From assembly GCA_946122785.1 (NCBI GenBank), contig CAMGYJ010000009.1:29609633-29673632 (forward strand): DNA of 64,000 nt, read 5' to 3'. Below, in pieces: positions 44,391-56,640 of the stretch. Within the stretch, counting starts at the first letter, position 1, and the number at the start of each line of letters is the position of its first letter. A model generated the notes under the pieces. That model saw only the letters and a program-made list of their open reading frames with translations, was not told the DNA's origin and ran no database searches. The position numbers and the translations under genes were made by a program. The DNA is from Linum tenue (taxonomy: Eukaryota > Streptophyta > Magnoliopsida > Malpighiales > Linaceae).

Positions 44391-46880
44391 AGGAATACCC
44401 AGCTCTGTGACGGCAGGATTAGAAGAGCACAGTTCCGCACCATTCTGTGAAGCTGGAACAGAAGAGGACCATGGGAAAGCCAGGGTAAGTCAATTATATA
44501 CACGAGGAAGAAGGGCACCATCGTAAAGTCTCTCTTTCTTATAAATTCCTCGTCTATTCATTATGATTTCTTTTTTATCTCAGGGACAAGAACAAGATGC
44601 AGAACGTTACGGGCAGCGGGATAATGACAAGATCAAAGGCGCGATCTTCCGTTATAATGGTTTGTCAGTTTACATGTTTTCCATATCTCCATCGTTGGCA
44701 GCTTATTTTTCGTTAAAAACTAAAGAACGGCGTTTGTTTTTATTACTATGAATGTAGGAGCCGGAGAAGGATGCATCTCCGGTAAAGAAAGCTAGAATTG
44801 AAGTCGGTGTGATCCCTCCATCGACTCCGGGATCAAATATGATTGTTCTTGATGGCGAATCGAGGGGAGATGGTAATGCTTTTGTTTGGAAAAGCCGTAC
44901 ATTATTTTCTTCCCTGCAATTCACCGAAAAGGTATTTTTATCCACCCCACTAATATTTTTCTGCCATAAAACGAAATCAGTGGTTTATATTTTTATCGAA
45001 CCCACTAATATTCTTTCATCTTCTATTGCAGGCAGAAACTAAGTTTAGGCTGCCTCACGATGTCAACTACAGTGAGGAGGAAATCAAACTTTCTCCCTAC
45101 ATATTTGCAGCAGACCTTCCGCTAAAAGAGGTCTTAGTCGATACCATGATGAAATCCTATACACGAAAGGCGCTATGGTCCCTCTGCCATAACTCCAATG
45201 TTGATGTTGATGTAAGTTTTAATACGAATTATTGGCAAATTTTTTAGTAAGGCAGCAGATAAGGAACCAAGTTTACATGTGCTTTCTTTGTGCTTGTATC
45301 TGCTATGTTCCACCTGGCTTCTGTATCTTCTTCTTCTTCCACCTGGATTCTGTTTCTTTGCCTCTTTCCACCCAGCTTCCTTAACTCCCCTAGTGTTCCC
45401 AAGTTACTAATAATGAGCAAAAAAGACAAGGAACCAACTGTATATGTGTCTTTCTTTGTACTTGTATCTAGTGTAGGATGGCGTTTGCGTCTTTCAATTC
45501 TATCAAAACAATCAAAATGTTGATCTTCTAATATGCTTTCTTTGCTTCTCATTTTCAATAGAGTTAGTAACAGATTGCACCTTACCTCTCTTCTTACCGT
45601 TCAACTCGTATAATATCAATCTCATAAAATTTGTTCAACCTGGTTGGTTGGTGTATCAGGTAATTACAACAATGACTTGCCACTTGACCCTGGACGAAAT
45701 TTCGATGGATGCTGGCCATGGAAGAAGAGTATGTTTTCTGCCTACTGAACTGCAGGCACATATTGATTTACCTTGTACATTTATTTTAGGTGAAATATAT
45801 TGTTTTTTCTATGGTATATAATGAACGTTTAATTATGCTAATTTAATCAAATCATGATTAGGAAATGATACTTAACTATGGCATGACACCGAAAAAATAT
45901 TTAGAGTGTTACGGTACAAAGTTTCTCACAAGAGCTCACACCTGCAGAAAGGTTTTCTTCTGCATTTCACTTTTGGCTTCCTCATTAATTGTTTCTAGCT
46001 ATTGTTTGAAGGTATATGTGAATAATTTTTTCTCCAATCAAGCTATTTAACTTTTTCATAACTGGAATGTCAAATATGGTCTACTGATTTTGATCTTTCT
46101 TGTCGTAATGTAGTTGTGTCTGCCAATGAATGATATGATGCATGATGATGACATTCATTGGTATTTAGTTTTCATCGTGATGGATGAAAAGCAAGTCCAT
46201 ATCTTAGATTCATATCCTTCTAAAGAGCGCCAAACACCTCGTAAAGATGCAGTACAAACTATGGTATGGTCAGAATTAGTGCGTGGAATACGATTATATT
46301 TGTGAACTGGATTTTTGTTCTCTACTATTTGTAATAAAGTTACTCCTTATGTAGATTGGATTTCTCGATGCCTTGTTTGAGGATCTTTATTTACAAGTGG
46401 AACAAATGTGTGATCCCCCAGTGATGAAGTAGTTCTCTTTGACAATTCCTTCAGTTCCTGAACAACGTCACGAGTAAGAATCATTCCTCATGCATAAATT
46501 CGGAAACATACTTACATACTCACAACTCATATGCTTCATCTAAATTTATGTAGGTATGACAGTGGCGTTTGGGTGTGCGTTTGGGTGATGGTTGCAACTT
46601 GGGATGGAGATTATTTTATATGGGTAAGCAACAATTCACTTGTTTGAACTTGTAGTTAGACAACCTAGTGAATTTGCTATTGAGATCCATTGTCATTGTG
46701 AAAAAATTTCAGCCATGTGGAGATATGAGGAGAATGCAACTAGCTTTGTATCTGGTCAAACAACCTGCAAATTACATAAGACATGTGGTCATCAAGGAAG
46801 CAAATAGGAATGCGCCGAGGTTTGAACTCGAGACTCATACGTACAAGGAAGAAAATCGAAAGAGACTGAACAAGAACTAG
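44391..46880 (+). pseudogene. Second Ulp1-like (C48) protease gene, Cys replaced and one stop
   Basis: Small exons encode an acidic/basic N-terminus (EPEKDASPVKKARIEVGVIP), then ETKFRLPHDVNYSEEEIKLS, MILNYGMTPKKYLE, the protease His/Asp part DDDIHWYLVFIVMDEKQVHI followed by LDSYPSK, then IGFLDALFEDLYLQVEQM, TAG at 46430-46432, and YDSGVWVCVWVM. In active Ulp1 the last motif is DCGVWV, so the nucleophile Cys is Ser here. The gene is divergent from the FAR1-like pseudogene, with 0.35 kb between them, as in some Mutator elements that carry a Ulp1 gene next to the transposase. Exon ends follow GT-AG sites but are approximate. Confidence 0.7.
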
Positions 46881-47620
46881 AGCTATATGGAGATAGTGCT
46901 TCCAGTCTTTGTGTTCTATGTTGAACTTGTTTGTTTTTTGAACTAGTTAAGTTTATGGTTTTAGAATCTTTTGGTCTCTATGTTTAGATCCACAACATCG
47001 ACACATTTGGTACATTTCTTCTGACGGTGGCAACAGGGGAGATTACTAGTCGTTCCATGCTTCCATTGGAGATGGCCCTCGTCGTTGCTCTTTACTATAA
47101 TTTGGAGAGACATCTTATTTTAAGAGAATGCTAAAAACTATTTTTGCCTCTCTCGTGGATTTGTTTTTGTTTAAACGCATGGAATGTGATTGTCCCAGTT
47201 TGTCAATCTTGCTATGCTTTTGAGTAGAGTAGGGGCAGCAGAGGGGACTAAGTAAGTAGGAACCTGCTGCTCGTATGATCATCACTTGTTAACGTGCATT
47301 CCTCTGAAAGGTGTGTTAATAAAGGTGAAACTTGAAGTGGTTGATGACAGTGTTAGCATCACTGAAATAGTGATGACAGTGTTAGCCGAATGAAGTGGGC
47401 AATTGGCAGTAGACCAGTGGTATATATATGGTGTCGATCTCTTGGTGATTTTAAGGGATGGGTGAATGGTGATATTGATTTGGGATAGTGGATTTGTGGT
47501 TGAATGATGAAAATGCAGCATTTGGGTGAATGGTGATATTGTGATAGTGGATTAGTGAAATTCCCCTTCATTTTGATTCGACTAAAAAGGCAGCATTTTT
47601 GATTTTTTAGTGGCTTATTT
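46881..47620. other. Region without gene; short direct repeats
   Basis: GTGATGACAGTGTTAGC occurs at about 47344 and 47371 with small changes, and GGTGAATGGTGATATTG occurs near 47461 and 47525. No coding exon is credible. Confidence 0.45.
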
Positions 47621-47624
47621 ATGA

Positions 47625-47780
47625 AGTTTCGGTATATCGGTTACCGATTATCCGGTATACCGGTATACCGACTCAAAACCGGTATCGGTATTCGGTGGTC
47701 ACAATTTCACTTTTCGGTATACCGAATACCGGATAATCGGTAATCGGTATACCGGATACCGACCGTTTACCACCCCTAGA
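47625..47780. repeat. Palindromic GGTATACCGG cluster, probable hAT MITE end
   Basis: GGTATACCG, its half sites and GGTAATCGGTAT occur about ten times and fold into hairpins. The right edge ACCACCCCTA is the inverse of TAGGGGTGGT, a hAT-like terminus. A left terminus is not found. Confidence 0.55.
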
Positions 47781-47917
47781 CATGGTTGTTTATTGTAAGT
47801 CTGGTGAAGCATTTAAACAGGTATAACTTACCTAACTAACCAAACATTAAAGCCATTGAAAGTTCTATAGAGCATTGATGATCAGTTAATCGCTTCTCTT
47901 TTTCCCTTGCACTTAGG

Positions 47918-48060
47918 TTGTTGAAATGAATGTTAAAGTTGAAGATCCCGGAAAAGATAATGTACACAATAATGCATTCTACCCAGAAGAGGAACTTCTC
48001 AGGACTGAATTGCAGGCAATGTGTGACTGCAATCCTCTCTCGGCTCGCCATTGGATTGTG
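47918..48060 (+). other. Exon-like block of unknown origin
   Basis: The frame [40 protein letters not shown] is acidic and protein-like, preceded by CACTTAG and followed by a GTGAGT-like donor (GATTGTGAGTAA). I do not recognise it. It may be an exon of the Ulp1-like gene or a captured fragment. Confidence 0.3.
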
Positions 48061-48147
48061 AGTAATAAAAAACATGATCAAATCACCTTTCAATTTTTGA
48101 TCATTTTTGCTTGCTCCTGATCCTTGTTCATAACCAGCCTAGTTATT

Positions 48148-48569
48148 CTGCTAACTTGAAAATTCGTTAGTATATACTAACTAATATCCAAAATATATGA
48201 ACTAATATCCAAGTCTGCTGAGTATCTAGATAACACATACTAGTATTCAAAACATCACAAACTAGTATCCAGATAACAGATACCAACTAATATCCACAAT
48301 CAACCAACTAGTATTCAATATGGATACTCTTATGTGTTATCTGGATACTCTTAAGTGTTATCGGGATACTAATTATGTGTTATATGGATACTATTCTGTG
48401 TTGTCTAGATATTAGTTTGTGAATTTGGGATAATAGTTGATTCATGGTGGATATCAGTTAGCAAACTTTGAATACTAGTCTGTGCTCTCTAGATACTTTA
48501 GTACTTGGATACTAGTTCATGTATTTTGGATATCAGTTAGTATCTGCTAACGAATTTTCAAGTTAGCAG
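48148..48569. mobile_element. Long-TIR MITE, copy A
   Basis: The two ends carry CTGCTAACTTGAAAATTCGT in perfect inverted orientation and pairing continues inward. The interior consists of about twenty copies of (A)CTAGTATCCA and TGGATACTAGT-like words plus TAACACATAA. A second copy in opposite orientation is at 53863-54293. Confidence 0.88.
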
Positions 48570-48599
48570 ATTAACTTTCCCCGTTCATGACATGTTGAC

Positions 48600-50610
48600 C
48601 AGATTAGGAACACAAGAACTGTGAACCGAACCGGACAACTCACAGGCTACAAACTAGTACCTGGATCAAACTGCCTGCCATTAGCTGGGTCAGAAGCAAA
48701 GTTCCTCAGAAGGGCTGCCTTCTTGAAACATAACCTCTGGGTTACAGCATATTCCTGGGACTAAATGTATCATGGAAGAGAGTTCCCTAATCAAAACACG
48801 CGAGCAGGGGAAGGATTGGCCACTTGGGTCAAGCAGAATCGCCCATTGACCTTTTCCAAATTTTATGTAATCAGCATATGTGTATGTAATCAATAATCTA
48901 ATCCAGCCGAGATTGTGAATGTTCTCCATCATAATCATAGGATCAGTGGTTCGAAACCTTTCATGAATTAAAGATTTTTTTTCCTCCCCCAGCACAACCA
49001 CTTCAATATCTTCTTTTCTCGTTCCTCTTCTTCTTCCCCAATATCTCCCTGTATATTTTCTCAGTTTCGATTATCATCTCCGGTCATTAGAATTAAGTTC
49101 AGGGGACGCACGATCGTTGCGAAAGGGAGCAATCCGCTAGGAGCTTATCCAACACCTCTCTCTTCTCCTCCAAGCCCACGACACCAATCCAATCGCTTTC
49201 ACTCTCATTCGCATGACCCAATTGCCGACCTCGCCGTAATCCCATCCCCATCTCTCTACGTCGGAAACCCCACGTTCTATAGGCACCCACATCCCACCAG
49301 AAACCCCTACCGTCCGGAGCTCGGGTGCGGCAGCCGGTCAACGAATTCTCCAGCAGCCTCTCCCTGACATTGATCGAGACAACCCCAACTCATCAGCGTG
49401 ATTGAACCCTTGATGGGAGGAAACTCTGCCTCGAATTTTCCCCCTTTAATTTCTTTTCGATCTTGTCGTATACAGAACGACGATGTGAGGAAACTAATCG
49501 CCTAGTATCCCGATTCCGGCAATGGTCGTACCGCAACCTCTGTTTTCCACGACATCCTTTTGTGGTCGTACGCCGTCAACTAATTCTGGTGGACACTTTA
49601 GGGTTTTAGGTTATGGTTGTTGGATTAGGATGATGATTGTAAAATTGAGTGTAGTTAATGGGGGTAGTTGTGATGAACTGATGATGAATCGATGATGATG
49701 GTCGAAGGGCTTGGGGTACGGGTGGATGAACTTGAAGATCCACATTACAATGGAATTTTATTATCAATTATATAAATCTTCGTTTTCAATAAAACCCTCT
49801 AGGAAATAAAGGTATCATACGAGAAAATATAATAGTAATTATTGTTGGGGGGCTTCATAGCACGTATAATTATTTAAAGGGTTCAATTTAGATTAGATCT
49901 ACGGTGCAAAGCACCTGGAGTATGCTATGCGTCTGGAGCGAGTCTGAACTCCGATTAATTGAGTTAGTGAATTGGGGACTGGGATTCACCCACTAATTAA
50001 CCAAAATCTATACCCCGCTTCACGTTTAACTGTTAAATCCACATTCGTACCCATGAATCCATGACTTCAATAATTTAGTAATAATGGACATTCTAGTGCG
50101 GTAGTGAATTACGTTGTACAACCCCTCATTGTTGAGGCTCTCCCGGCCGCCAACATCGCTGACCATTGCGGTATCGGCTCCAATCGTTCTTGATCGTACA
50201 TCCCGATCGTGCCGCCACAATTTTCCGATAGGTCGATCACCACCAGTCCACCACCCGACCGCCGCCAGCCCCTACCGAGCTCCGCCGCCTCAGCTGCGCC
50301 TTGCTTCCTCTTCTCCCCACGATGCAGTACAGATGATGAAGATGTATGGACGGGTAGTGGTGTTTGCTGTGGATCGACTGGTGGAAAACAAGAAGACCGA
50401 GCGGTAGGGTTTTTGGTTTCTTCCTGGGAGATGCCGAATAAGGAGGGGAACGAGCTCCAAAAAGCAACGTTTAGGGCTAGGTTAAATTAGAGTTAATTTG
50501 GCTTATTTAGAATAAAATAATAGAAATTAGTTTTAAGTATAAAACCCAATGAGCAACCGGTGTTGCTGTAACCAAACCGTCATCCGACTCATCTACCTAT
50601 CTATCTATCT
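48600..50610. other. Region without supported genes
   Basis: It contains a minus-strand frame at 48690-49001 (MVVLGEEKKSLIHERF...) and another at 49099-49341, a GATGAT-rich stretch (49620-49710), and CT-rich stretches near 49010-49050. None has a domain or splice context I can support. It may be promoter or UTR of a lost gene. Confidence 0.3.
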
Positions 50611-51717
50611 ATCTCTACTATACTTATAATATGCCGAAGGGAAAAACGGGAACCCTATTTCAAATTTCCTGCAACGAGAGTGAAAGTAGAAAGGACATTT
50701 TGGTGATACGTACTGAGATTCAAACCATGACCATTTTAAAGAAAGGCAAGGATCATAACCAATCACACTAAGTACATTTGTTGTATCCTTTTAAATTAAA
50801 AACATATAATAGCAGGGTGGAAAATTTTTTCCCCCATTTTAAATTCCCTGCTCCAGGAGCGTTTGTAGGAAGGGAAGAATAGGGAGTGTCAATTTTTTTC
50901 TCTTTTCTTTGTGGAACGAGCCAACTTACCGTACACATGCGGATTTAAACGGGTCCAGGAGTGTCAATTTTTTCTTTATACCCTTTTATTTCTCCGTGGT
51001 GATAAAATATATATGAAAAGGCAAAAATAATACTCCTTTTTATTGTTAAAAATAAAAAATTTAACAATAAACTAATGCATGGTATCTAATGGGCTAACCG
51101 CTAACCATAAAATAAAAGAGTTGAATGGGCCTGACCTACATGGGATTTGGCCATCAAGTAAAACAAATGAACATCATTGGTTTGTCATTCTAAAACAAGC
51201 TATTTTCTCTGGAATAATATATATTATGCTATTATTTTATATTTTAGTGGCTAAAATATGATCTATTTTAAAGTTATTCAATGGTTCAACCTTGACCAAC
51301 CCAATTAGTCCAATTTTTATCATTTCAAATATATATTTTATAATTATTTGACATCATAATGATCAAATTATAGTGTATTTTATAGGGAATCGTTTGGTAT
51401 TTGTTAGTGAAAAACTAAACATAAAGATCTATTTGGTTATTTTAAACATTAAAACGATCCTAAACATTTTCAGTTCCTTTTGAATTTCTATGGTTTTATT
51501 CCCGAATAAGTGATGTGCAAATGGCGAATTGTAGTCGTCTCTTTTCTTTCAATATTTTTTTATTTTCAAATAAAAAGTTTAAAAGTAAAGAATAATTAGA
51601 ATTTGGCATGGGTCGGTCAAACAGGTTGAATTTCAAGTTTTGGCCCGTTTATTTTATGCATTGCAAATTTATTAGCATGTTGATGGAAATGGCTTGGAAA
51701 AAAGACATAAGTTGTAC

Positions 51718-51987
51718 CTTTGCAGAAATGTCCTCAAATGTTTGAATGCTTTGTGAATCAGGTTCCGTGACTTTTGTGATGGTGTATGTGCTTGACGATT
51801 GCTCGATGTTGTAACTACTTAATTTGAGAGTAAATCTTTTGATTTTCCCTATGAGTTGTGATACCAGTTCTGGTGGTTGCAGCATGTTGTCGTTGTTGGC
51901 GTGTAAAAGTTGTTCCGCCGTGATGCTAAATACCTTTCTTTCTTTTTTAACAAATTGTGTAGTAGTGCTATGAAACAGACCACCCAT
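51718..51987 (-). pseudogene. Replication protein A (RPA70)-like exon inside the Helitron
   Basis: The minus strand encodes FSITAEQLLHANNDN, ELVSQLIGKIKRFTLKLSSY and TYTITKVTEPDSQ, similar to the C-terminal OB-fold of RPA1-like proteins that plant Helitrons often carry. It ends DISAK before a GTACAA donor. Neighbouring exons are not evident. RPA binds single-stranded DNA; here it is a fragment. Confidence 0.5.
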
Positions 51988-52400
51988 GAACGCTACGCTT
52001 ATTATGGTCTGTTCTTACTTCCGGTGGTGAGAAATTGTGAATTGAGAATCATATTCGCCAACCGCACAGTGTCTGGCTGGTGGCTGCTTATTGTGCTCTC
52101 TAGAGCTATGAAATAGCTCTCCCCATGAACGTTACCCTTAAGAGTTCATAACTTTGCGAAAATCCAAATTTAGGCAATCAAAGGTGGTGGATGTGTGATG
52201 ATTTTTTATGGCTTAATAGTTTGTTAATTGGATATCTGATCTTTGTATGATTAGAGGGGATGTTTGCTTAACAGAATAATCTATTTTAATTCATGTTTAT
52301 TTTTAACACGAACGTTAGTAACTCAAAACCTTCGAGACACATATCAACTACTGCATTGTATCATTTTGCCTGGGTGCTTGCTGTGTTGTCAAACTTCTTT

Positions 52401-52423
52401 GCTGCTGCTGCTGCTGCTGCTGC
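52401..52423. repeat. GCT trinucleotide repeat
   Basis: Seven to eight GCT units. The poly-Ala frame that reads through it is not supported as a gene. Confidence 0.9.
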
Positions 52424-53862
52424 ATTTACACTAACAGGGGAATTAAGAACCCATGAATATTTCCGTTTGACACAAACAAGAGGACTTACTTCTAAATCGT
52501 GCACTAAAGATGATTGGAGGAAACATCTCTGTTGCAGTTGATATACTGGAGACCATAACAAAAGCAACGTGTAACATCAAAACCAACCATCTAAACTATT
52601 AGCATTGTTGCTTTACTCTTTTTTTCGTGGTTGAGTCTCCTTCAAAAAATTTGGTTTGATTTTAGAAAATTTTGCTTCTGTAGTCCTGTCTTGCCACCAA
52701 CGCGTTCAGTAGATGGAGATGGCAAAGGCGAAGGCTATTTTTGTGTTGTGGTTGCTAGTTTAGGGATCGGTTTGTGAAGAAGAGGGAGAAGAGAGGGGGA
52801 AAGGGAAATGCAGGAGAGGGGGATAACTCTTTTCTCCGACAAAAATGGAGTGAAGAAAGGAATTATGATCAGTAAGAATATGGTTATCTTACATAACGGT
52901 CATTATTCTGTTTGAATTGAGCTTGGGAGGCAGTGATGAGGACGAGCTGCAACCAATTCATAGTGATAAGAGTGCTATGAACTGTGATCATGTCTTATTT
53001 CAAGTTAGAAGATAGTTTCAGTATAAGGATTATTTAATTTGACAAGTTGTTTCGTCCATGATTCTTGGTAGTTTCAGTGCCATTCTAGCCATTGTTTAGT
53101 CTGTAATTTTTGAGAATTGATGTGCGAGTAATGACTTTCACTTAGCTTCAACTATTATGTGTTTATTTATTGGCATGTGATAGAATTCTCTTTTCCTTTT
53201 CTTTGAATTCAGTTTCATACTCTAATTGTATCATTTGTACATAGGCAAAACATGCTCGAGATGACAACTCGCTGATATGGCTGGTGCAAGGAATGAAGCC
53301 ATCATTAGAATTCAGACCGACAACGGGGAGGGATGCCCAAGACTAATTCAATGATGATTGATGATGGTATAATAAAAACTGCAGTCTGCATCAACACCAA
53401 TTTCTAGGCCTAAATAAAGTTATTCAACCCAGAACTCTGTTTAGCGCTAAAAATTGCCCTCACCCAACCTTGATCCTGTTTGACCCACTTCTGAAGAGTC
53501 AAGATATATGACTAATCCTCTCCGTTCGTATTTTCTTATTGACTCTTTCTGACCCTTTAGGTTGGGGCGGGTCGGGAAGAATCGGATTAGTGGGTCGATC
53601 CTAATCAAGTGGAATCCCCATCCCTTCACTCTCACTTGCTTTCTCTCCCATTACACAAGTGGGTAACTTACAGTAATCCGGCCAATGGCCCGGGTAATAA
53701 GCTAGTTCATTTATTATTTGCCGAACCCACACCCTAATTAACACTGCCAAAAAATTCTAGCACATTAGCGAAGAGGGGTTTATATGTAGAATCCTCCTAA
53801 CACTTATTTATGGAGATTCTCCGTCCAAACATGCTCCATTCAAAATTTCAGGAAAAGTTAAG

Positions 53863-54293
53863 CTGCTAACTTGAAGATTCGTTAGCAGATACTAATTATA
53901 TCCAAAATACATGAACTATTATCCAAGTACTAAAGTATGTAGAGAGCACAGACAAGTATTAAAGGTTTGCTAACGGATACCCACCATGAATCAACTATTA
54001 TCCCAAATTCACAAACTAATATCTAGACAACATAGAATAGTATCCATACATCACATAATTAGTATTCAGATAACACATAAGAGTATCCAAATAATACATA
54101 AGAGTATCCATATTGAATACCAGTTGGTTGATTGTGGATATTAGTTAGTATCTGCTATCTGGATACTAGTTTGTGATGTTTTGAATACTAGTTTGTGCTA
54201 TCTAGATACTTTAGTAAAATCAGTAGACTTAAATACTAGTTCATACATTTTGGATATTAGTTAGTATATACTAACGAATCTTCAAGTTAGCAT
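53863..54293. mobile_element. Long-TIR MITE, copy B (inverted relative to copy A)
   Basis: The ends carry CTGCTAACTTGAAGATTCGT in inverted orientation with minor changes. Read forward it matches the reverse complement of the 48148 copy over its whole length, for example CCACCATGAATCAACTATTA and ACAAACTAATATCTAGACAA. Both copies are about 425 bp and about 90 percent alike by eye. Confidence 0.88.
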
Positions 54294-54439
54294 AATAACT
54301 AGGCTGAAAAATTTCTAACTCTATGAGAGAACTTAGGGAGGATATTTTTGTCATGTGTATTTATTATAACAAAAATAAAACAAACTCCACGCATAAACCC
54401 TATAAGTGACTATTGCTCTAAAAAAAGTTCTTTCTTAAT

Positions 54440-54600
54440 AATTAAATAATTGACAAGTAATGGATTATTATCACTCTTCACGTCTCAACTAATTATCACA
54501 TTTCTATTTGATAAATCATTTAAAAATAAAACTATTATCACTAAACCCGTCTCAATTAATTATTATATATTTTCTTTGATAAATCATTTAAAAAATAACA
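54440..54600. repeat. Short tandem duplication, about 75 bp
   Basis: GTCTCAA(C/T)TAATTAT(C/T)A is followed by TTTGATAAATCATTTAAAAA twice in a row. No gene is present. Confidence 0.7.
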
Positions 54601-54699
54601 TCCGTGAGAATAGTAAATTTTATTACAATATCTCAGGCATTTAATTAGAGATCTCCACTTAGCACATTCTCTTCTTAATTTTCAATACCCTAACATTAC

Positions 54700-54840
54700 C
54701 CAATGATATTTATTATTTTTATTTCAATTTAAAATTTACATATTTTGGCATAGAAACATTATATTTAATGGGATTTTCACAATTATATTCATTCAAATAT
54801 AATTTAAATTAAAAACTTATTCTTCTAAAAACATGGTCAT
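54700..54840. repeat. Dispersed repeat shared with 63540-63660
   Basis: TTTCAATTT-AAA, TTACATATTT, ATTTATATTTAATG-like, and AAACATGGT occur in the same order at both places. This copy is cut on its right by the hAT element at 54850. Confidence 0.55.
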
Positions 54841-55599
54841 AGTTATGTGTATAGGTGTCAATCATGCGGGTTCGGGCTGGGTTCAATCGGGTTCGGGTTC
54901 AAACGGGTTGCGGGTTCATCGGGTTCGGGTTCAAACGGGTTGTGGGTTAGTCGGGTTGCGGGTTCATCGGGTTCGGGTTCAATCGGGTTGCGGGCAAATC
55001 ATGTTGCGGGTTCATCGGGTTTTGGGTCGGGCGGGTTGCGGGCGGATCGGGTTTCGGGTTGTTCGGGCCAGCACATCAAGTAACTTAACTCATTACCAAC
55101 TTACACATTTTATTACACTAATTTAAAATATTTTCTCAACTTTTTAACCAATTTATTTCTACCTCGTATATATACTTTATTTTTTTTAAAAAAACTAGTC
55201 AAAATGTTAAATCAATTTGTATGATTTGCAAACTTGTTATGTAATTAATCATAATTGGTAAAGTATTATAGCTAATAGTAATGGTGATATCAATATTTGC
55301 AACCAAAAGACAACATTAATTGTTTATTTGATATTTTAGTATTAATTCAGTAGTAATTGGATTAAAGTATCTCGTCTAGTATAACCATGCAAATCTGGTA
55401 TTTGGCGTGTGGTATTTGGCAAAAGCATAGTGATAAAAGGAGTTATTTCGAAATAACTCATTGCCCAAATAACTTTAGTAAACTGTTGCCAAACGAGTTA
55501 TTTGTAAAATTGTTCGAATTATCCTAAAAGTTGAACCATTAAAGATTAGCTATCAAATTTAGTAAAATTATTGTGATTTCAATCATAACTTACTCAATA

Positions 55600-56090
55600 G
55601 CATATATCCTATACACTTAACCTTACCCTCAATCAACAATATTAAGTTAGTATATGTTGTTGATTGTATACCCTAAACCATCAATACATTATACACTAAC
55701 CACATAACCTATACTCTATACCCTAACCATATGTCTTTGAGTTGTGATTTTGCTAGTATAGTTAATTTAAAAGTGAAATTCATACTTTGATTTTCAAAAC
55801 ATAGATAAAAAGTGATATTTGCTAATTGTTATACCCTAACCATATATCCTATACTTTACACCACATACCTTGTACCTAACCACGTACCATAAACATAAAT
55901 TAAAAAGGGATCTCCTGCCGTTAAAGACTTCAAATGACTTCAAGTGAACATATGTTAATAAAAAACTTAGAACAGTCAAAACCATCAATATCTTATACCC
56001 TAACCATATACACCCTAAACCATATGTACCTTATACCTTATACCCTATACCCTAACCATATACTTTATATCCTAAACAACGAACCGTCAA
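55600..56090. repeat. Degenerate TACCCTAACCATATA minisatellite
   Basis: ATACCCTAACCATAT, CCTATAC(A/T), and CCCTAAACCAT recur about fifteen times at irregular spacing inside the hAT element. CCCTAAA is also the plant telomere unit, but here it is not in head-to-tail register. Confidence 0.65.
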
Positions 56091-56269
56091 AGATTACTTA
56101 TCAAGTTTAGTATAAATTGTTGTAACTAATGGTTAATTTATTTATTAGCCCATAAATAATTACATACATATATATATTAGCCTTCAAAGCATATAAGAAT
56201 AATTTTAACTAGTCATGCCCTCCATATAAAAGTTAAAGATTCATATTTCAAAAACTAAAATTATGAAAA

Positions 56270-56640
56270 ACCAAAAAATTGAAAACACCAAATTTGTTTC
56301 CTTCTTTCTTTTCACAAAAATACTAAAATTTCCCTCCTTCTTTCTACTTCCATACATTAGAAAACTCAATTTTCCCTCCTCTTTCTCTTCCATAAAATTA
56401 AAAGAACCAAATTACTCTCTTCTTTCCTTCTACAACAAGTTGAAAACTCAAAAGTTTCCCTCCTTATTTCTCTTTCATATACAAAAGAATCAAACTTTCC
56501 CAATTCTTTCTCTTCCCACATATCAAAACCACCAAAATTCCCACTTGTTGCTTTTCTAAAAAATTCAAAGAACCAAATTTCCCTCTTCTTTCTCTTCCCA
56601 AAAACTTGAATACACCAAAATTTCATTCTTCATTTAAAAA
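56270..56640. repeat. Pyrimidine-rich minisatellite, about 50-bp units
   Basis: Seven or so degenerate units of the form AAC-CAAATTTCCCTC-CTTCTTTCTCTTCC, with an A-rich half and a CT-rich half. Frames on both strands are by-products. Confidence 0.7.

Larger units (their letters stand above)
50612..53705 (+). mobile_element. Helitron, non-autonomous, 3.1 kb
   Basis: The 5' end is A|TCTCTACTATACTTATAATA at 50612. The 3' end is CTAG|T at 53702-53705, preceded by the hairpin CCGGCC-AAT-GGCCCGG and a short AT spacer, the standard Helitron terminus. No TSD is expected. There is no Rep/helicase frame. It carries an RPA-like exon. An ATCT repeat lies just before its 5' end. Confidence 0.75.

Noticed and set aside
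48920..48960. GGTTCGAAACC resembling a tRNA T-loop
   Set aside because: No acceptor stem, anticodon arm or D-arm could be fitted around it.
50114..50490. Pro/Ser-rich frames on the plus strand
   Set aside because: Composition comes from CCG/CCT-rich sequence; no domain or splice context.
52293..52567. Frames with poly-Ala or poly-Ala antisense
   Set aside because: They are produced by the GCT microsatellite inside the Helitron.
56263..56626. Frames of 98 and 86 codons on opposite strands
   Set aside because: Both are by-products of the pyrimidine-rich minisatellite in the hAT element.
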